Source: an uncultured Clostridia bacterium
Lineage (GTDB): Bacteria > Bacillota > Clostridia > Christensenellales > Aristaeellaceae
DNA length: 64,000 nt
Assembly (NCBI GenBank): GCA_946627565.1
Contig: CAMOVR010000003.1
Coordinates: 1-64,000, forward strand
Reading direction: 5' to 3'
Below the pieces are notes generated by a model. The model ran no database searches and was not told where the DNA came from. It worked only from the letters and a program-made list of their open reading frames with translations. Shown here piece by piece: positions 28,671 through 37,866 of this stretch. Positions within the stretch are counted from its first letter, which is position 1; each line of letters opens with the position of its first letter. The translations under genes were made by a program, and so were the position numbers.

Positions 28671-30545
28671 TTACTCCCCGTCAGGGAAAAGTCCCTGCCA
28701 GGTGGTACTGGTGAAGACCTTAAGGCCGGTACCCGAAGCGGTGCCGATCTGCCATGCCCGGTCACTGCCCGCAAAGGGGCTGCCCTCCAGACGGGGCGTC
28801 TTGTTGCCTTCAAAAACAACAAACTCCAGGTTCTTCATGTTTCCAAAGGCTCCGTCCCCTATGCTTCTGACACCTGCAGGGATAAAGACCGCATCGGCAG
28901 CGGATCCGATGAAAGCCTGCTGGCCGATCTCCGCCGTGTCCTCCGGCAGTCTCAGCACCGTAAGGCCCCTGTCTGCCTTTTCAAGTGCTACTGTCTTGTA
29001 CCCCTTTGCCGCAAGCCACCCGTGAAGTGCCGTACTCTCACCGCAGAAAACCACGGTTCCGGCCGGCACGGCATCTGCCGCCACCTCCGGGTCTCCCCGG
29101 ATAATCAGCATGGCCAGATGCCCGCAGTCCGCAAAGGCTTTGCTGCCGATTGTTTTCACGCTGTCCGGGACCGTAACACGTATTATGCTGTTTTTTCCTT
29201 TAAAGGCATCTGCCCCCACGGACCTGACCGGGGCACCCTCCAGCTCAGAGGGGATCACCACGTCCGTCCCCGTTCCGCTGTAGCCCGTGATGGTGCGGCT
29301 TCCGTCTGCTGCCAGGCTGCTCCTAAAGGATGACTGAGGCGCAAATGCCGGGTCATACGCCGTCCCTGACAGGGTCAGCGCTGCTTTCCCGTATATGTCC
29401 GTGGTTTTTTCGTCATATGCATATCCCACATTTGCCCCGTTGCACCTGAACCAGTAGCCATCCTCCACACTGCCGGAGGAAAAGCCTTTGAGGAAGAGCA
29501 GCTCCCCTTCCCCCACGGTTCCCGCATCACAGTTGGTCACGTCCACCAGATAGTTCTTCCCGTCAGGCATGGCCACCGCATTCCACATATGGGGACCCGC
29601 TCCGGTTCCGCCTGACATATATCCGCTCACCAGACTGCTCTCCACATTCCCTGCAAAGGAAGTCAGATCGCACAGGTACTGGAACGCCTTGGCATAGCCT
29701 TCGCAGACCACCTTTGTGTCCGGATCACCGTCAAATACCCATACCAGCTGCCAGGGGTTTCCAAAGGGTGTGGTCAGATCATTCGCCACCTCCCCGTTAT
29801 AGGACGCCAGGGTGCAGATTTCCTGCAGATATCCCTGCAGTTTTTCATAGTCCGTGGAGCCTGCATATTTTTCCACAATGCTCTTTGCCTTCGCCGCCGC
29901 GGCCATCGGAGCTGCCGTCAGGCCCGCTTTTACCGTAAAGGGTGCATCCTCCCCGGCGCCCGTGTCCTGGTAGGCCTGTGCAACATAGAACTCAAAGGTA
30001 TATGTCTGGGACACCACCAGCGCATTCTGCACCCCGTTATAGCTTATGCCCCCGTTGTAGCTGTCATGGGAACCCTGGGTCTTGTCAAACCAGTACAGTT
30101 CGTAGGGGCAGTTCAGCAGAAGCAGGTCCATAATATGGCCTGTGTCATAGCTGACCTCCCTGGCCAGGGCTTCCCGGAGCTTTGTCCTGGCCTGTTCAGA
30201 TATTCTGCTTCCATCCAGCAGGCTTCCTTCAACGCCAAGATCTTCCGCTGTCCAGACCGTCTTTGCCCCGAAGTCTTCCAGCGTATAGGTCTTTCTCGCC
30301 AGCGTTGCCCTTCCTGCTGCCAGATCTTCAGCCAGTGTCTGAAACTGGGCATAGAGGAACTTTTCCGTATCACTCAGGCTGTCCAGTCCCGCCCTGCGGC
30401 TGACAGGTCCGCCTTCCCAGGCAAGCAACCTGCTGACATATCCGTCAAACAGGGCCTGGTTCTCCTGATCCGCCTGTGCGGATATGCCGGGTACGGCCAG
30501 TACAATCACTGCACAAATGAGCAGCCATTTCCAGTATTTCTGCAT
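28671..30545 (-). CDS. secreted transglutaminase-like domain protein with BspA-type leucine-rich repeats
   Basis: signal peptide; VVCEGYAKAFQYLCDL...PHMWNAVAMPDGKNYLVDVTNCD Cys/His/Asp arrangement; LRR_5 units IIRVTVPDSVKTIGSKAFADCGHLAMLII and AVFIPAGVRSIGDGAFGNMKNLEFVVFEG. Confidence 0.8.
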   Translation of the reverse strand: MQKYWKWLLICAVIVLAVPGISAQADQENQALFDGYVSRLLAWEGGPVSRRAGLDSLSDTEKFLYAQFQTLAEDLAAGRATLARKTYTLEDFGAKTVWTAEDLGVEGSLLDGSRISEQARTKLREALAREVSYDTGHIMDLLLLNCPYELYWFDKTQGSHDSYNGGISYNGVQNALVVSQTYTFEFYVAQAYQDTGAGEDAPFTVKAGLTAAPMAAAAKAKSIVEKYAGSTDYEKLQGYLQEICTLASYNGEVANDLTTPFGNPWQLVWVFDGDPDTKVVCEGYAKAFQYLCDLTSFAGNVESSLVSGYMSGGTGAGPHMWNAVAMPDGKNYLVDVTNCDAGTVGEGELLFLKGFSSGSVEDGYWFRCNGANVGYAYDEKTTDIYGKAALTLSGTAYDPAFAPQSSFRSSLAADGSRTITGYSGTGTDVVIPSELEGAPVRSVGADAFKGKNSIIRVTVPDSVKTIGSKAFADCGHLAMLIIRGDPEVAADAVPAGTVVFCGESTALHGWLAAKGYKTVALEKADRGLTVLRLPEDTAEIGQQAFIGSAADAVFIPAGVRSIGDGAFGNMKNLEFVVFEGNKTPRLEGSPFAGSDRAWQIGTASGTGLKVFTSTTWQGLFPDGE

Positions 30546-30584
30546 AGCTTCATCCTCCTGTCCACATCTGTTTTCCCTATCATA

Positions 30585-30620
30585 ACAGAAAACCGGTGTT
30601 TTTCACACCGGTTTTCCTGT
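30585..30620. terminator. intrinsic terminator hairpin downstream of livF
   Basis: CAGAAAACCGGTG-rich stem with A/T flanks on both strands. Confidence 0.75.
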
Positions 30621-30632
30621 ATTTGCGTCAGT

Positions 30633-31358
30633 TTATGATCCCAGATATGCCTTGCGCACATTATCGTTATGCAGCAGGTCGTCCGCCTGCCCTTCCATGG
30701 TGATGGTGCCCGTCTCCAGCACGTATGCCCGGTCAGCTATGGACAGTGCCATCTGTGCATTCTGTTCCACCAGCAGAATGGTCACCCCTGCCCCGTGCAT
30801 TTCCTTGATGATTCCGAAAATCTGCTCCACCAGAATGGGGGCCAGGCCCATGGAGGGCTCGTCCAGCATCAGCAGTCTCGGCCGGGTCATAAGGGCTCTT
30901 GCCATGGCCAGCATCTGCTGCTCGCCGCCCGACAGGGTGCCCGCCACCTGCTTTTCCCTCTCCTTCAGGCGCGGAAAGCGTTCAAACATTTCCTCCATGG
31001 AGGACTGGATCTCGGATGCCTGGCGGATGAAGCCGCCCATCTCCAGATTCTCCCGCACCGTCATCTGCTGGAAAATCCTTCTGCCCTCAGGGCACAGGGC
31101 AATGCCCTGGGAAATCATTTTGTGGGACGGCAGGGAAGTCACATTCTTCCCGTCAAAACAGATGGTCCCCTGTTTGGGGCGCAGAAGTCCCGTAATGGTA
31201 TTGAGTGTTGTGGACTTGCCGGCTCCGTTGGCGCCGATGAGGGTCACGATCTCATCCGGGTACACCTGGAAGCTCACGCCCTTGATGGCGTGGATCGCGC
31301 CGTAATACACATGAATGCCGCTGACATCCAGCAATGGGGTACGCTTCTCCTCGCTCAC
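30633..31358 (-). CDS. livF: branched-chain amino acid-type ABC transporter ATP-binding protein LivF
   Basis: GANGAGKSTTLNTITGLLRP, LSGGEQQMLAMARALMTRPRLLMLDEPSMGLAPILVEQIF. Confidence 0.95.
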   Translation of the reverse strand: MSEEKRTPLLDVSGIHVYYGAIHAIKGVSFQVYPDEIVTLIGANGAGKSTTLNTITGLLRPKQGTICFDGKNVTSLPSHKMISQGIALCPEGRRIFQQMTVRENLEMGGFIRQASEIQSSMEEMFERFPRLKEREKQVAGTLSGGEQQMLAMARALMTRPRLLMLDEPSMGLAPILVEQIFGIIKEMHGAGVTILLVEQNAQMALSIADRAYVLETGTITMEGQADDLLHNDNVRKAYLGS

Positions 31359-32215
31359 CTGGCTTCCTCCTTCCGCTTGCCCAGATAGGCCTCCACCACC
31401 ACCGGGTTGTTCTGAATTTCCTCCGCCGTACCCTTGGCAATGATCCGGCCGTAGTTCAGCACGCAGATGCCCTCGCAGATGCCCATGACCAGGTTCATGT
31501 CATGCTCAATGAGCATGATGGCGATCTGGAACTGGTCCCGGATCTTGATGATGTTGTCCATCAGCTCTTCCGTCTCATGGGGGTTCATGCCGGCAGCCGG
31601 CTCGTCCAGCAAAAGAAGGCTGGGATTGGTGGCCAGTGCCCGGACAATCTCAAGACGCCTCTGGGCGCCGTAGGGAAGGGATCCCGCGCGCACATCCGCC
31701 AGCTTCTGCATGTCAAAGATGGAGAGCAGCTCCAGGGCTTCCCGGTGGAGCCGGCGCTCCGCGCCCCAGTACCTGGGCAGGCGCAGAATGCCCTCCACCA
31801 TATTGTAGCGGATCTGGTTATGCAGCCCGATGGCCACATTGTCCTCCACGCTCATGTTTCCAAAAAGCCTTATATTCTGGAATGTCCTGGCAATTCCCAG
31901 CCGGGAGGCCTGGACAATGTTCATGCCGTGGGTATCCTTGCCGTTGATGAGCACGGTACCGGTGGTGGGCTCATACACCTTGGTAAGCAGATTGAAGACG
32001 GTGGTCTTGCCCGCACCGTTCGGGCCGATCAGGCCGGCGATCTCGGTGCGGCCGATAATCATATTGAAATCTTCCACGGCCTTCAGGCCGCCAAACTCAA
32101 TGCCCAGATGACTGGCCTCCAGCACAGGCTGGGAACCAAGGTCCCTCTCCGGTACGATGGCGTAGGAGGGGACCGGAACCATGATGGTATCCGAACGTCT
32201 CTTCTGTCCCGTCAT
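31355..32215 (-). CDS. livG: branched-chain amino acid-type ABC transporter ATP-binding protein LivG
   Basis: GPNGAGKTTVFNLLTKVYEPTTG, RTFQNIRLFGNMSVEDNV, LLLDEPAAGMNPHETEEL. Confidence 0.95.
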   Translation of the reverse strand: MTGQKRRSDTIMVPVPSYAIVPERDLGSQPVLEASHLGIEFGGLKAVEDFNMIIGRTEIAGLIGPNGAGKTTVFNLLTKVYEPTTGTVLINGKDTHGMNIVQASRLGIARTFQNIRLFGNMSVEDNVAIGLHNQIRYNMVEGILRLPRYWGAERRLHREALELLSIFDMQKLADVRAGSLPYGAQRRLEIVRALATNPSLLLLDEPAAGMNPHETEELMDNIIKIRDQFQIAIMLIEHDMNLVMGICEGICVLNYGRIIAKGTAEEIQNNPVVVEAYLGKRKEEAR

Positions 32216-33276
32216 GCCGCTTCCTCCTTCCCGCCTGTAAACAGCCTCTTCACGGGTGCCAGCATCCTGTCCGTCAGGGCACGGATGGCAGGATTGTTGG
32301 TAAAGATCATGACCAGAATCAGGACCACTGCATACACCAGCATGCGGTAATCCGCAAAGGCACGGAGCACTTCCGGCAGCACCGTCAGAAGCGTTGCTGA
32401 AATCACGGATCCCAGCACGTTGCCAAGGCCGCCCAGCACCACAAAGACCAGCACGTTGATGGACTGGTTGAAGGTGAACTGGCCCGGCACCACCGTGGAA
32501 CTGTTAAGCCCGTAGATGGCTCCGGCCATACCGGCCAGCACCGCCGCCGTCACAAAGGCCATCATCTTGTACTTTGTCACCGGCACGCCCATGGACTCCG
32601 CTGCGATCCTGTTGTCCCGAATGGCCTTGATGGCGCGTCCCGAGCGGGAATTGACCAGGTTCAGAACCACCACCAGGGTAATCATCACCAGGATGAAACC
32701 GGCCGTAAACGTGGAAATCTTGCCCACCTTCACAGCGCCGCTGGCGCCGTCCACCAGCATTCTGGTTCCCTCCGGGGCATTCTTGTTGAGGAAACTGAAA
32801 ATCAGGTCGCTGCCGTTGACACCGATATAGGTGACGTTCACGATGTTCCGGATGATCTCGCCGAAGGCCAGCGTCACAATGGCCAGGTAGTCACCCCTCA
32901 GGCGCAGCACCGGCACGCCGATGATCACACCGGCAATCCCTGCTGTGATGCCGCCTGCCGTCACAGAGATGAACAGCCGGAGACCCTCATTCTCCATGCC
33001 CAGGGCATGCAGCAGGTAGCCGCTCACCACGGCCCCCGTAAAGGCGCCCACGCTCATGAACCCCGCATGTCCCAGGGAAAGCTCCCCGGAAATGCCGATG
33101 ACCAGGTTCAGGGAGACGGCCATGACAATCCAGCAGCAGATGGGGATCAGCTGACCCTTCAGGGCCCTGGTGATGCTGCCGTTTGCGATCATGGTCTGCA
33201 TGATGATATAGGCGCCGATGACCACAGCAAAGGTGACAATGTTGTATATCAGGCGTTTCCGTTTCGCTTTTGTCAC
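32212..33276 (-). CDS. livM: branched-chain amino acid-type ABC transporter permease LivM (GTG start inferred)
   Basis: GHAGFMSVGAFTGA, LRGDYLAIVTLAFGEIIRNIVNVT; GTG at 33276 is 9 nt from a GAGG SD. Confidence 0.9.
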   Translation of the reverse strand: MTKAKRKRLIYNIVTFAVVIGAYIIMQTMIANGSITRALKGQLIPICCWIVMAVSLNLVIGISGELSLGHAGFMSVGAFTGAVVSGYLLHALGMENEGLRLFISVTAGGITAGIAGVIIGVPVLRLRGDYLAIVTLAFGEIIRNIVNVTYIGVNGSDLIFSFLNKNAPEGTRMLVDGASGAVKVGKISTFTAGFILVMITLVVVLNLVNSRSGRAIKAIRDNRIAAESMGVPVTKYKMMAFVTAAVLAGMAGAIYGLNSSTVVPGQFTFNQSINVLVFVVLGGLGNVLGSVISATLLTVLPEVLRAFADYRMLVYAVVLILVMIFTNNPAIRALTDRMLAPVKRLFTGGKEEAA

Positions 33277-33286
33277 AATGCCCACC

Positions 33287-34171
33287 TCACACTTTCTCCC
33301 GCACGGGTTTGCCCAGCAGGCCGCTGGGCCTGACCAGAAGCACCACAATCAGAACAGCAAAGACAATGGCATCCCCAAGCTCGGTGGAGATATACGCCTT
33401 GCCGAAAATTTCAATAATCCCCAGGAGCAGTCCTCCCAGCATGGCCCCGGGAATGGACCCGATGCCTCCGAAGACTGCCGCCGTAAATGCCTTGATGCCC
33501 GGCATGGAACCGGTGGTGGGCTGCAGGGTCGGATAGGAGGAGCACAGCAGGATGCCCGCCACCGCCGCCAGGGCTGAGCCGATGGCAAAGGTGATGGAAA
33601 TCGTGCGGTTCACATTGATACCCATGAGGCTGGCGGCACCCCGGTCCTCGGAAACACAGCGCATGGCCTTGCCTGTCTTGGCCCGGCTGGTGAACAGCGT
33701 CAGCCCCACCATGATCACCACATTGGCAAGAATGGTCACAAGGGTTGCGCCGGTAATCTTCAGCTGGCCCCCGAACAGGGAGAGGGTGGGGATGCTGATC
33801 ATGGTTCCGGGGAAACTCTTGGGATTGGCGCCCCAGATCATCAGGGCCAGGTTCTGTAGAAGGTAGCTCATGCCGATGGCGGTAATCAGCACCGCCAGAC
33901 TCGCCGCCTGCCTCAGGGGTCTGTAGGCAAGCCCCTCAATGACCACGCCCATGACCGTACAGGCCGCCATGGCCACAATCAATGCCATAACCGGCGGCAG
34001 ATTCAGATACTGCAGTGTGCAGAAAGCGATATAGGCACCCATCATGATGACGTCGCCATGGGCAAAGTTCAGCATCTTGGCGATGCCGTAAACCATGGTG
34101 TACCCCAGCGCTATGATGGCGTAGATACTCCCAAGGCTGATGCCGGTGATCAGTTTGTCCAGAAAGATCAT
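33287..34171 (-). CDS. livH: branched-chain amino acid-type ABC transporter permease LivH
   Basis: GISLGSIYAIIALGYTMVYGIAKMLNFAHGDVIMMGAY signature. Confidence 0.95.
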   Translation of the reverse strand: MIFLDKLITGISLGSIYAIIALGYTMVYGIAKMLNFAHGDVIMMGAYIAFCTLQYLNLPPVMALIVAMAACTVMGVVIEGLAYRPLRQAASLAVLITAIGMSYLLQNLALMIWGANPKSFPGTMISIPTLSLFGGQLKITGATLVTILANVVIMVGLTLFTSRAKTGKAMRCVSEDRGAASLMGINVNRTISITFAIGSALAAVAGILLCSSYPTLQPTTGSMPGIKAFTAAVFGGIGSIPGAMLGGLLLGIIEIFGKAYISTELGDAIVFAVLIVVLLVRPSGLLGKPVREKV

Positions 34172-34325
34172 GCGCAGTCCCCCCAGATGAAATAAGGAAC
34201 CAGAAAAGGAAAAAGATAAGGAGAATAAGGAAAAAGGAATCCGCCGGATGCGGACCGGAGGCAGGAGGTTTTCTTCAGGTACCCCCGTTTATCCCCCTGC
34301 TGCCCCGGATAAGGATACAGCCGGA

Positions 34326-34369
34326 AAAATGCATATAAGGAAAGTGCTGTAAAATGCATATTCGGAAAG
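34326..34369. repeat. two 19-bp direct repeats AAAATGCATATnnGGAAAG, 25-bp period
   Basis: 34326-34344 and 34351-34369, 17/19 identical. Confidence 0.85.
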
Positions 34370-34413
34370 CATCATATCATATTTGTCCAACTGTAAGCAA
34401 GGCGGTAAAGGGC

Positions 34414-34443
34414 AAGCCGGCCCCGGGAACCCGGAGCCGGCTT
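34414..34443. terminator. GC-rich hairpin after solute-binding protein gene
   Basis: AAGCCGGC(C)CCGGG-AA-CCCGG(A)GCCGGCTT. Confidence 0.6.
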
Positions 34444-34461
34444 AAGCACGCATGTTATTAC

Positions 34462-35601
34462 TTACTTCAGGACATACACGCCATTTTCAATCACAGCAGC
34501 CATGGGTGTCTTGGAAACAGCACCGGTAGCGTCCCAGGTCATGGTGCCGGTGATGCCGTCCACCTGGATGTTGACCATCTGGGGAACCAGAGCGGCGCAG
34601 ACTTCTTCAGGAGACATGCCGTCGGTGATGCCGGCAGCCTTGGCAGCAGCTACGATGGCATAGATTCCGTCATAGGCATCTGCAGCAAACTGGATGGGGG
34701 TCTCGCCGTAGGCGGCTTCATACTTGGCCACGAAGCTCTTGACAGCCTCGTCCTCAGCGGTGGCCACGAAGGGGGTCAGCAGCATGACGCCCTCAGCCAG
34801 GGAGGTGTCAAAGCCTTCGATGCCCAGGATGCCGTCCATGCCGTCCACGCCGAAGAAGACAGGCTTGTATTCACGGGCAGCGGCGGTGGTGAGGATCAGG
34901 GAAGCGGGGGTGTAATAGATGGGCAGGAACACCAGGTCAGCGCCCAGTTCCTGAGCCTTGGAAACCTGCACGGTGAAATCGGTGGTATCGTCATTGAAGA
35001 CTTCCTCGCCCACGATCTCAAGGCCCAGTTCCTTAGCCTTTTCCACGAAGGTATCCCGGATGCCGATGGAGTACACGTCAGCGTTGTTGTAGATCACAAA
35101 GGCCTTTTCGCCCAGCTTGTTTTCCACGATGTACTCGGCAGATGCCTTGCCCTGGTTGGGGTCGGTGAAGCAGATCTGGAACATGTTGCCCTTGTATTCT
35201 CCCTCGGCGTCGGGGGATTCAATCACAGCTTCAGAAGAAGCAGAAGGGGTAACCATCATGACCTGGTCTTCCATGGCCACGGCGGAAACTGCTTCGCAGG
35301 GCTTGGAAGTGGTGGTGCCCAGGATGACCTGTGCGCCGGCGTCCAGAGCCGCATTGTAGGCGTTGACAGCCTTTTCGGGGTTGTGTTCATCGTCCTGGTT
35401 GATCAGGGTGATGTGGAACTCGCCGGCTTCATTGATTTCCTGAACAGCGATCTCAGCGCCGTGCAGGGTTGCCAGACCATAGAGAGCGGCCGGACCGGTG
35501 GTGGGGCCGATATGGGCGATCGTCAGGCTGACCTCGGCAAATGCAGAAACAGCCGTCAGGCAGAGCGCCAGAGCCAGAGCAAAAGCAAGCAGCTTTTTCA
35601 T
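34462..35601 (-). CDS. branched-chain amino acid-type ABC transporter substrate-binding protein (LivJ/LivK)
   Basis: signal peptide MKKLLAFALALALCLTAVSAFAE; LTIAHIGPTTGPAALYGLATLHGAEIAVQEINEAG periplasmic-binding fold; adjacent to livHMGF. Confidence 0.93.
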   Translation of the reverse strand: MKKLLAFALALALCLTAVSAFAEVSLTIAHIGPTTGPAALYGLATLHGAEIAVQEINEAGEFHITLINQDDEHNPEKAVNAYNAALDAGAQVILGTTTSKPCEAVSAVAMEDQVMMVTPSASSEAVIESPDAEGEYKGNMFQICFTDPNQGKASAEYIVENKLGEKAFVIYNNADVYSIGIRDTFVEKAKELGLEIVGEEVFNDDTTDFTVQVSKAQELGADLVFLPIYYTPASLILTTAAAREYKPVFFGVDGMDGILGIEGFDTSLAEGVMLLTPFVATAEDEAVKSFVAKYEAAYGETPIQFAADAYDGIYAIVAAAKAAGITDGMSPEEVCAALVPQMVNIQVDGITGTMTWDATGAVSKTPMAAVIENGVYVLK

Positions 35602-35916
35602 GGATTGTATTCCTCCTTGTATTATCTGATTTCTCTGCCCTGTCGGCAGGGAAATGATAAAGGCATTATACACCTGAAATACCCGCTTTGAGCCATCCGG
35701 GCATGTATTCTTCGTGTATTTTTCACATTTTCCGCCCCCCGTTTATCCCATTCCCCCCATGTACCCCCGTCTGCGGGGCCTGCAGGGGCGCCATCTTCTT
35801 GACAGCCAACAGACAACACATGTAAAATATGAAAGAATTCAGCAGGAATTCGTTTTATATCCCGCCTTTTATCCGAATGAGCAAAAGGAGGTTGGGCGGT
35901 TTTTTCCGCCTGCATC

Positions 35917-37722
35917 ATGACCATGTTGAAACAAATGCAATGCAAATCAATGGGTCGCACCTGCCTTATGACCCTTGTTCTTTTCGCTGTGCTTCTTTTC
36001 TGTCTCGGCTCCGCCTGTGCCGATGAGGTCAATCCCCTCCGGGTCTCCATGCAGGTTTCCCAGACGGCCTTTACCGAGCCTGCAGACATAACCGTATCCA
36101 TCCGGGTGGCCAATACCGGAGAGGAAACCCTGCCCGGCGCCGTGACCCTGTTCTATCCCGACGGCACACAGGTGGAAGAATTCGGGGCCCCCATTCTGGA
36201 GGGCGGGGCCAGCAAATCCTGGACGGGCAACATCAGCGTCACCCAGGCCATGCTGGATGCCGGCAAGATCACCTTCCGGATCCGTTATTCCCTCTATAAC
36301 GAAGACGGCGACCTGGTTTCCAAGTCCAGAAACTTTTCCAAGGAAATCTCCTATACCGGCGGCGTGGTCTCCCTGGATGTCAGCCGGACCATCACCCCGG
36401 CCATGGCTTCCAAGGGCCAGGAAGTCTCCATCCGCTACGATATTGTCAACACCGGCACCCTGGAGGCCACGGACATCTCTCTGTCCGAATCTGCAGCCGT
36501 CTCCTCCGTCCGGGGCTCCATCGCCAGCATTGCCCCCGGTGAAAAGGGTTCCTACACCTTTACCGCCACCATGGGCAGCAAGGACATGACCAGCCAGGCC
36601 ACCATCACCTACAAGGCAGGCGGCAGAACGGAAACCATCCTCAAGGAACCCGCCACCATCAAGTACGGTGAGATCCGCCTCAAGTCCACCATTTCTTCGG
36701 ACAAAAAGGGCGGCGTACCCGGGGACACCGTCAAGCTGACACTGAAACTGGCCAACTCCGCCAAGACGGATTACACCAACATCACCGTCACGGACCCCGT
36801 CCTGGGCCTGCTGTTTACCAACGTCACCGCCACCGCCGGCAAAACCACCACCCTTGAAAAGGAAGTTGTCATCGACACCACCACAAACTACCAGTTTTCC
36901 ATCACAGCCACCGACGGGGAAGGCAACGAAATCGAGACAGCCTCCAATCTGCTGACCGTCACAGCCGTCTCCCCGGAGCAGGTGATCTCCCTGTCCGTGG
37001 TGGCCGAGGCTGACCGCAGCATTATCTATACCGTCCCGGGCACTGTACGCTTTACCGTCTCGGTCACCAACGAATCCACCGTGGACGTAACCGATGTGCG
37101 GGTCACATCCTCCGGCGTAACGCTGTACACCTTCCCCTCCATCTATTCCGGCGAGACCCGGACCTTCACCAGGGACGTTTCCGTATCCATGAAGGGCACG
37201 TTCCAGTTTGAAGCCAGTACCCTCAACCAGCTCCAGGAGCGGGTGTCCTTCTCCAGCAACACCCTGAAGATCGACAGTGCCTCCCCCACTGAGGTGCCCA
37301 CGGAAGTGCCCATTGTCACGCCGCCCAAGCCCGAGCTTCAGAACCTGCCCACAGAAGATGACCTGAACGAGACCGTCAAGGCCCTGCAGCAGCCCCTTAT
37401 GACCGTCGGCATCGTATTTGTGAGTCTGTTCGCCCTCGGTTTCATCCTGCTGTGTGCCGCAGCTCTGCGGCGCAGGAAGCTCAAGCTTGAATCCGCCGCG
37501 GCCCTGGACCATCTCTCCGGCGGCGGAAGCCGCGACTATACAGCCCCGGGCGGAAACTTCATGCCCCAGGAGGAACCGGAAGAAACCCCGGATGATAACA
37601 GCGGATTCTTCCCGGAAACCACCACGGAAGACACCTCCTACTACACCTCCCAGATGCCGGATGCACCTGATAAGAAGGAAGATGACGGGGACCGGCCGGA
37701 TCCGGATGACATTCAGCTGTAA
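35917..37722 (+). CDS. secreted/membrane-anchored protein with about four DUF11/CARDB-like Ig repeats, one C-terminal TM helix and acidic cytoplasmic tail
   Basis: signal peptide, repeated VxxxxxVxNTGxxxxxxVxV units, TM near PLMTVGIVFVSLFALGFILLCAAAL, tail RRRKLKLES...DPDDIQL. Confidence 0.75.
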   Translation: MTMLKQMQCKSMGRTCLMTLVLFAVLLFCLGSACADEVNPLRVSMQVSQTAFTEPADITVSIRVANTGEETLPGAVTLFYPDGTQVEEFGAPILEGGASKSWTGNISVTQAMLDAGKITFRIRYSLYNEDGDLVSKSRNFSKEISYTGGVVSLDVSRTITPAMASKGQEVSIRYDIVNTGTLEATDISLSESAAVSSVRGSIASIAPGEKGSYTFTATMGSKDMTSQATITYKAGGRTETILKEPATIKYGEIRLKSTISSDKKGGVPGDTVKLTLKLANSAKTDYTNITVTDPVLGLLFTNVTATAGKTTTLEKEVVIDTTTNYQFSITATDGEGNEIETASNLLTVTAVSPEQVISLSVVAEADRSIIYTVPGTVRFTVSVTNESTVDVTDVRVTSSGVTLYTFPSIYSGETRTFTRDVSVSMKGTFQFEASTLNQLQERVSFSSNTLKIDSASPTEVPTEVPIVTPPKPELQNLPTEDDLNETVKALQQPLMTVGIVFVSLFALGFILLCAAALRRRKLKLESAAALDHLSGGGSRDYTAPGGNFMPQEEPEETPDDNSGFFPETTTEDTSYYTSQMPDAPDKKEDDGDRPDPDDIQL

Positions 37723-37834
37723 CTTCATCAATTGCGCGGCCCCATTTTCCGGGGCCGCGTTTCTTGCTTTTTTCGCCGTTTTCAGGCACAATTCTCAACT
37801 GAATCCATTCGCATCTATTCAGAAAGGAGCGGAC

Positions 37835-37861
37835 ATGCATACCATGTCCTGTCATACATGA
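37835..37861 (+). CDS. putative 8-aa leader peptide MHTMSCHT upstream of GH2 gene
   Basis: AAAGGAG SD 37823-37829, ATG 37835, TGA 37859-37861; GH2 ATG follows 5 nt later and lacks its own SD. Confidence 0.45.
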   Translation: MHTMSCHT

Positions 37862-37866
37862 TATAA

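Noticed and set aside
30633-35601. liv operon as an unusual transport system
   Set aside because: Gene order and motifs are those of an ordinary branched-chain amino-acid/amide-type ABC importer; only the intergenic repeats are notable.
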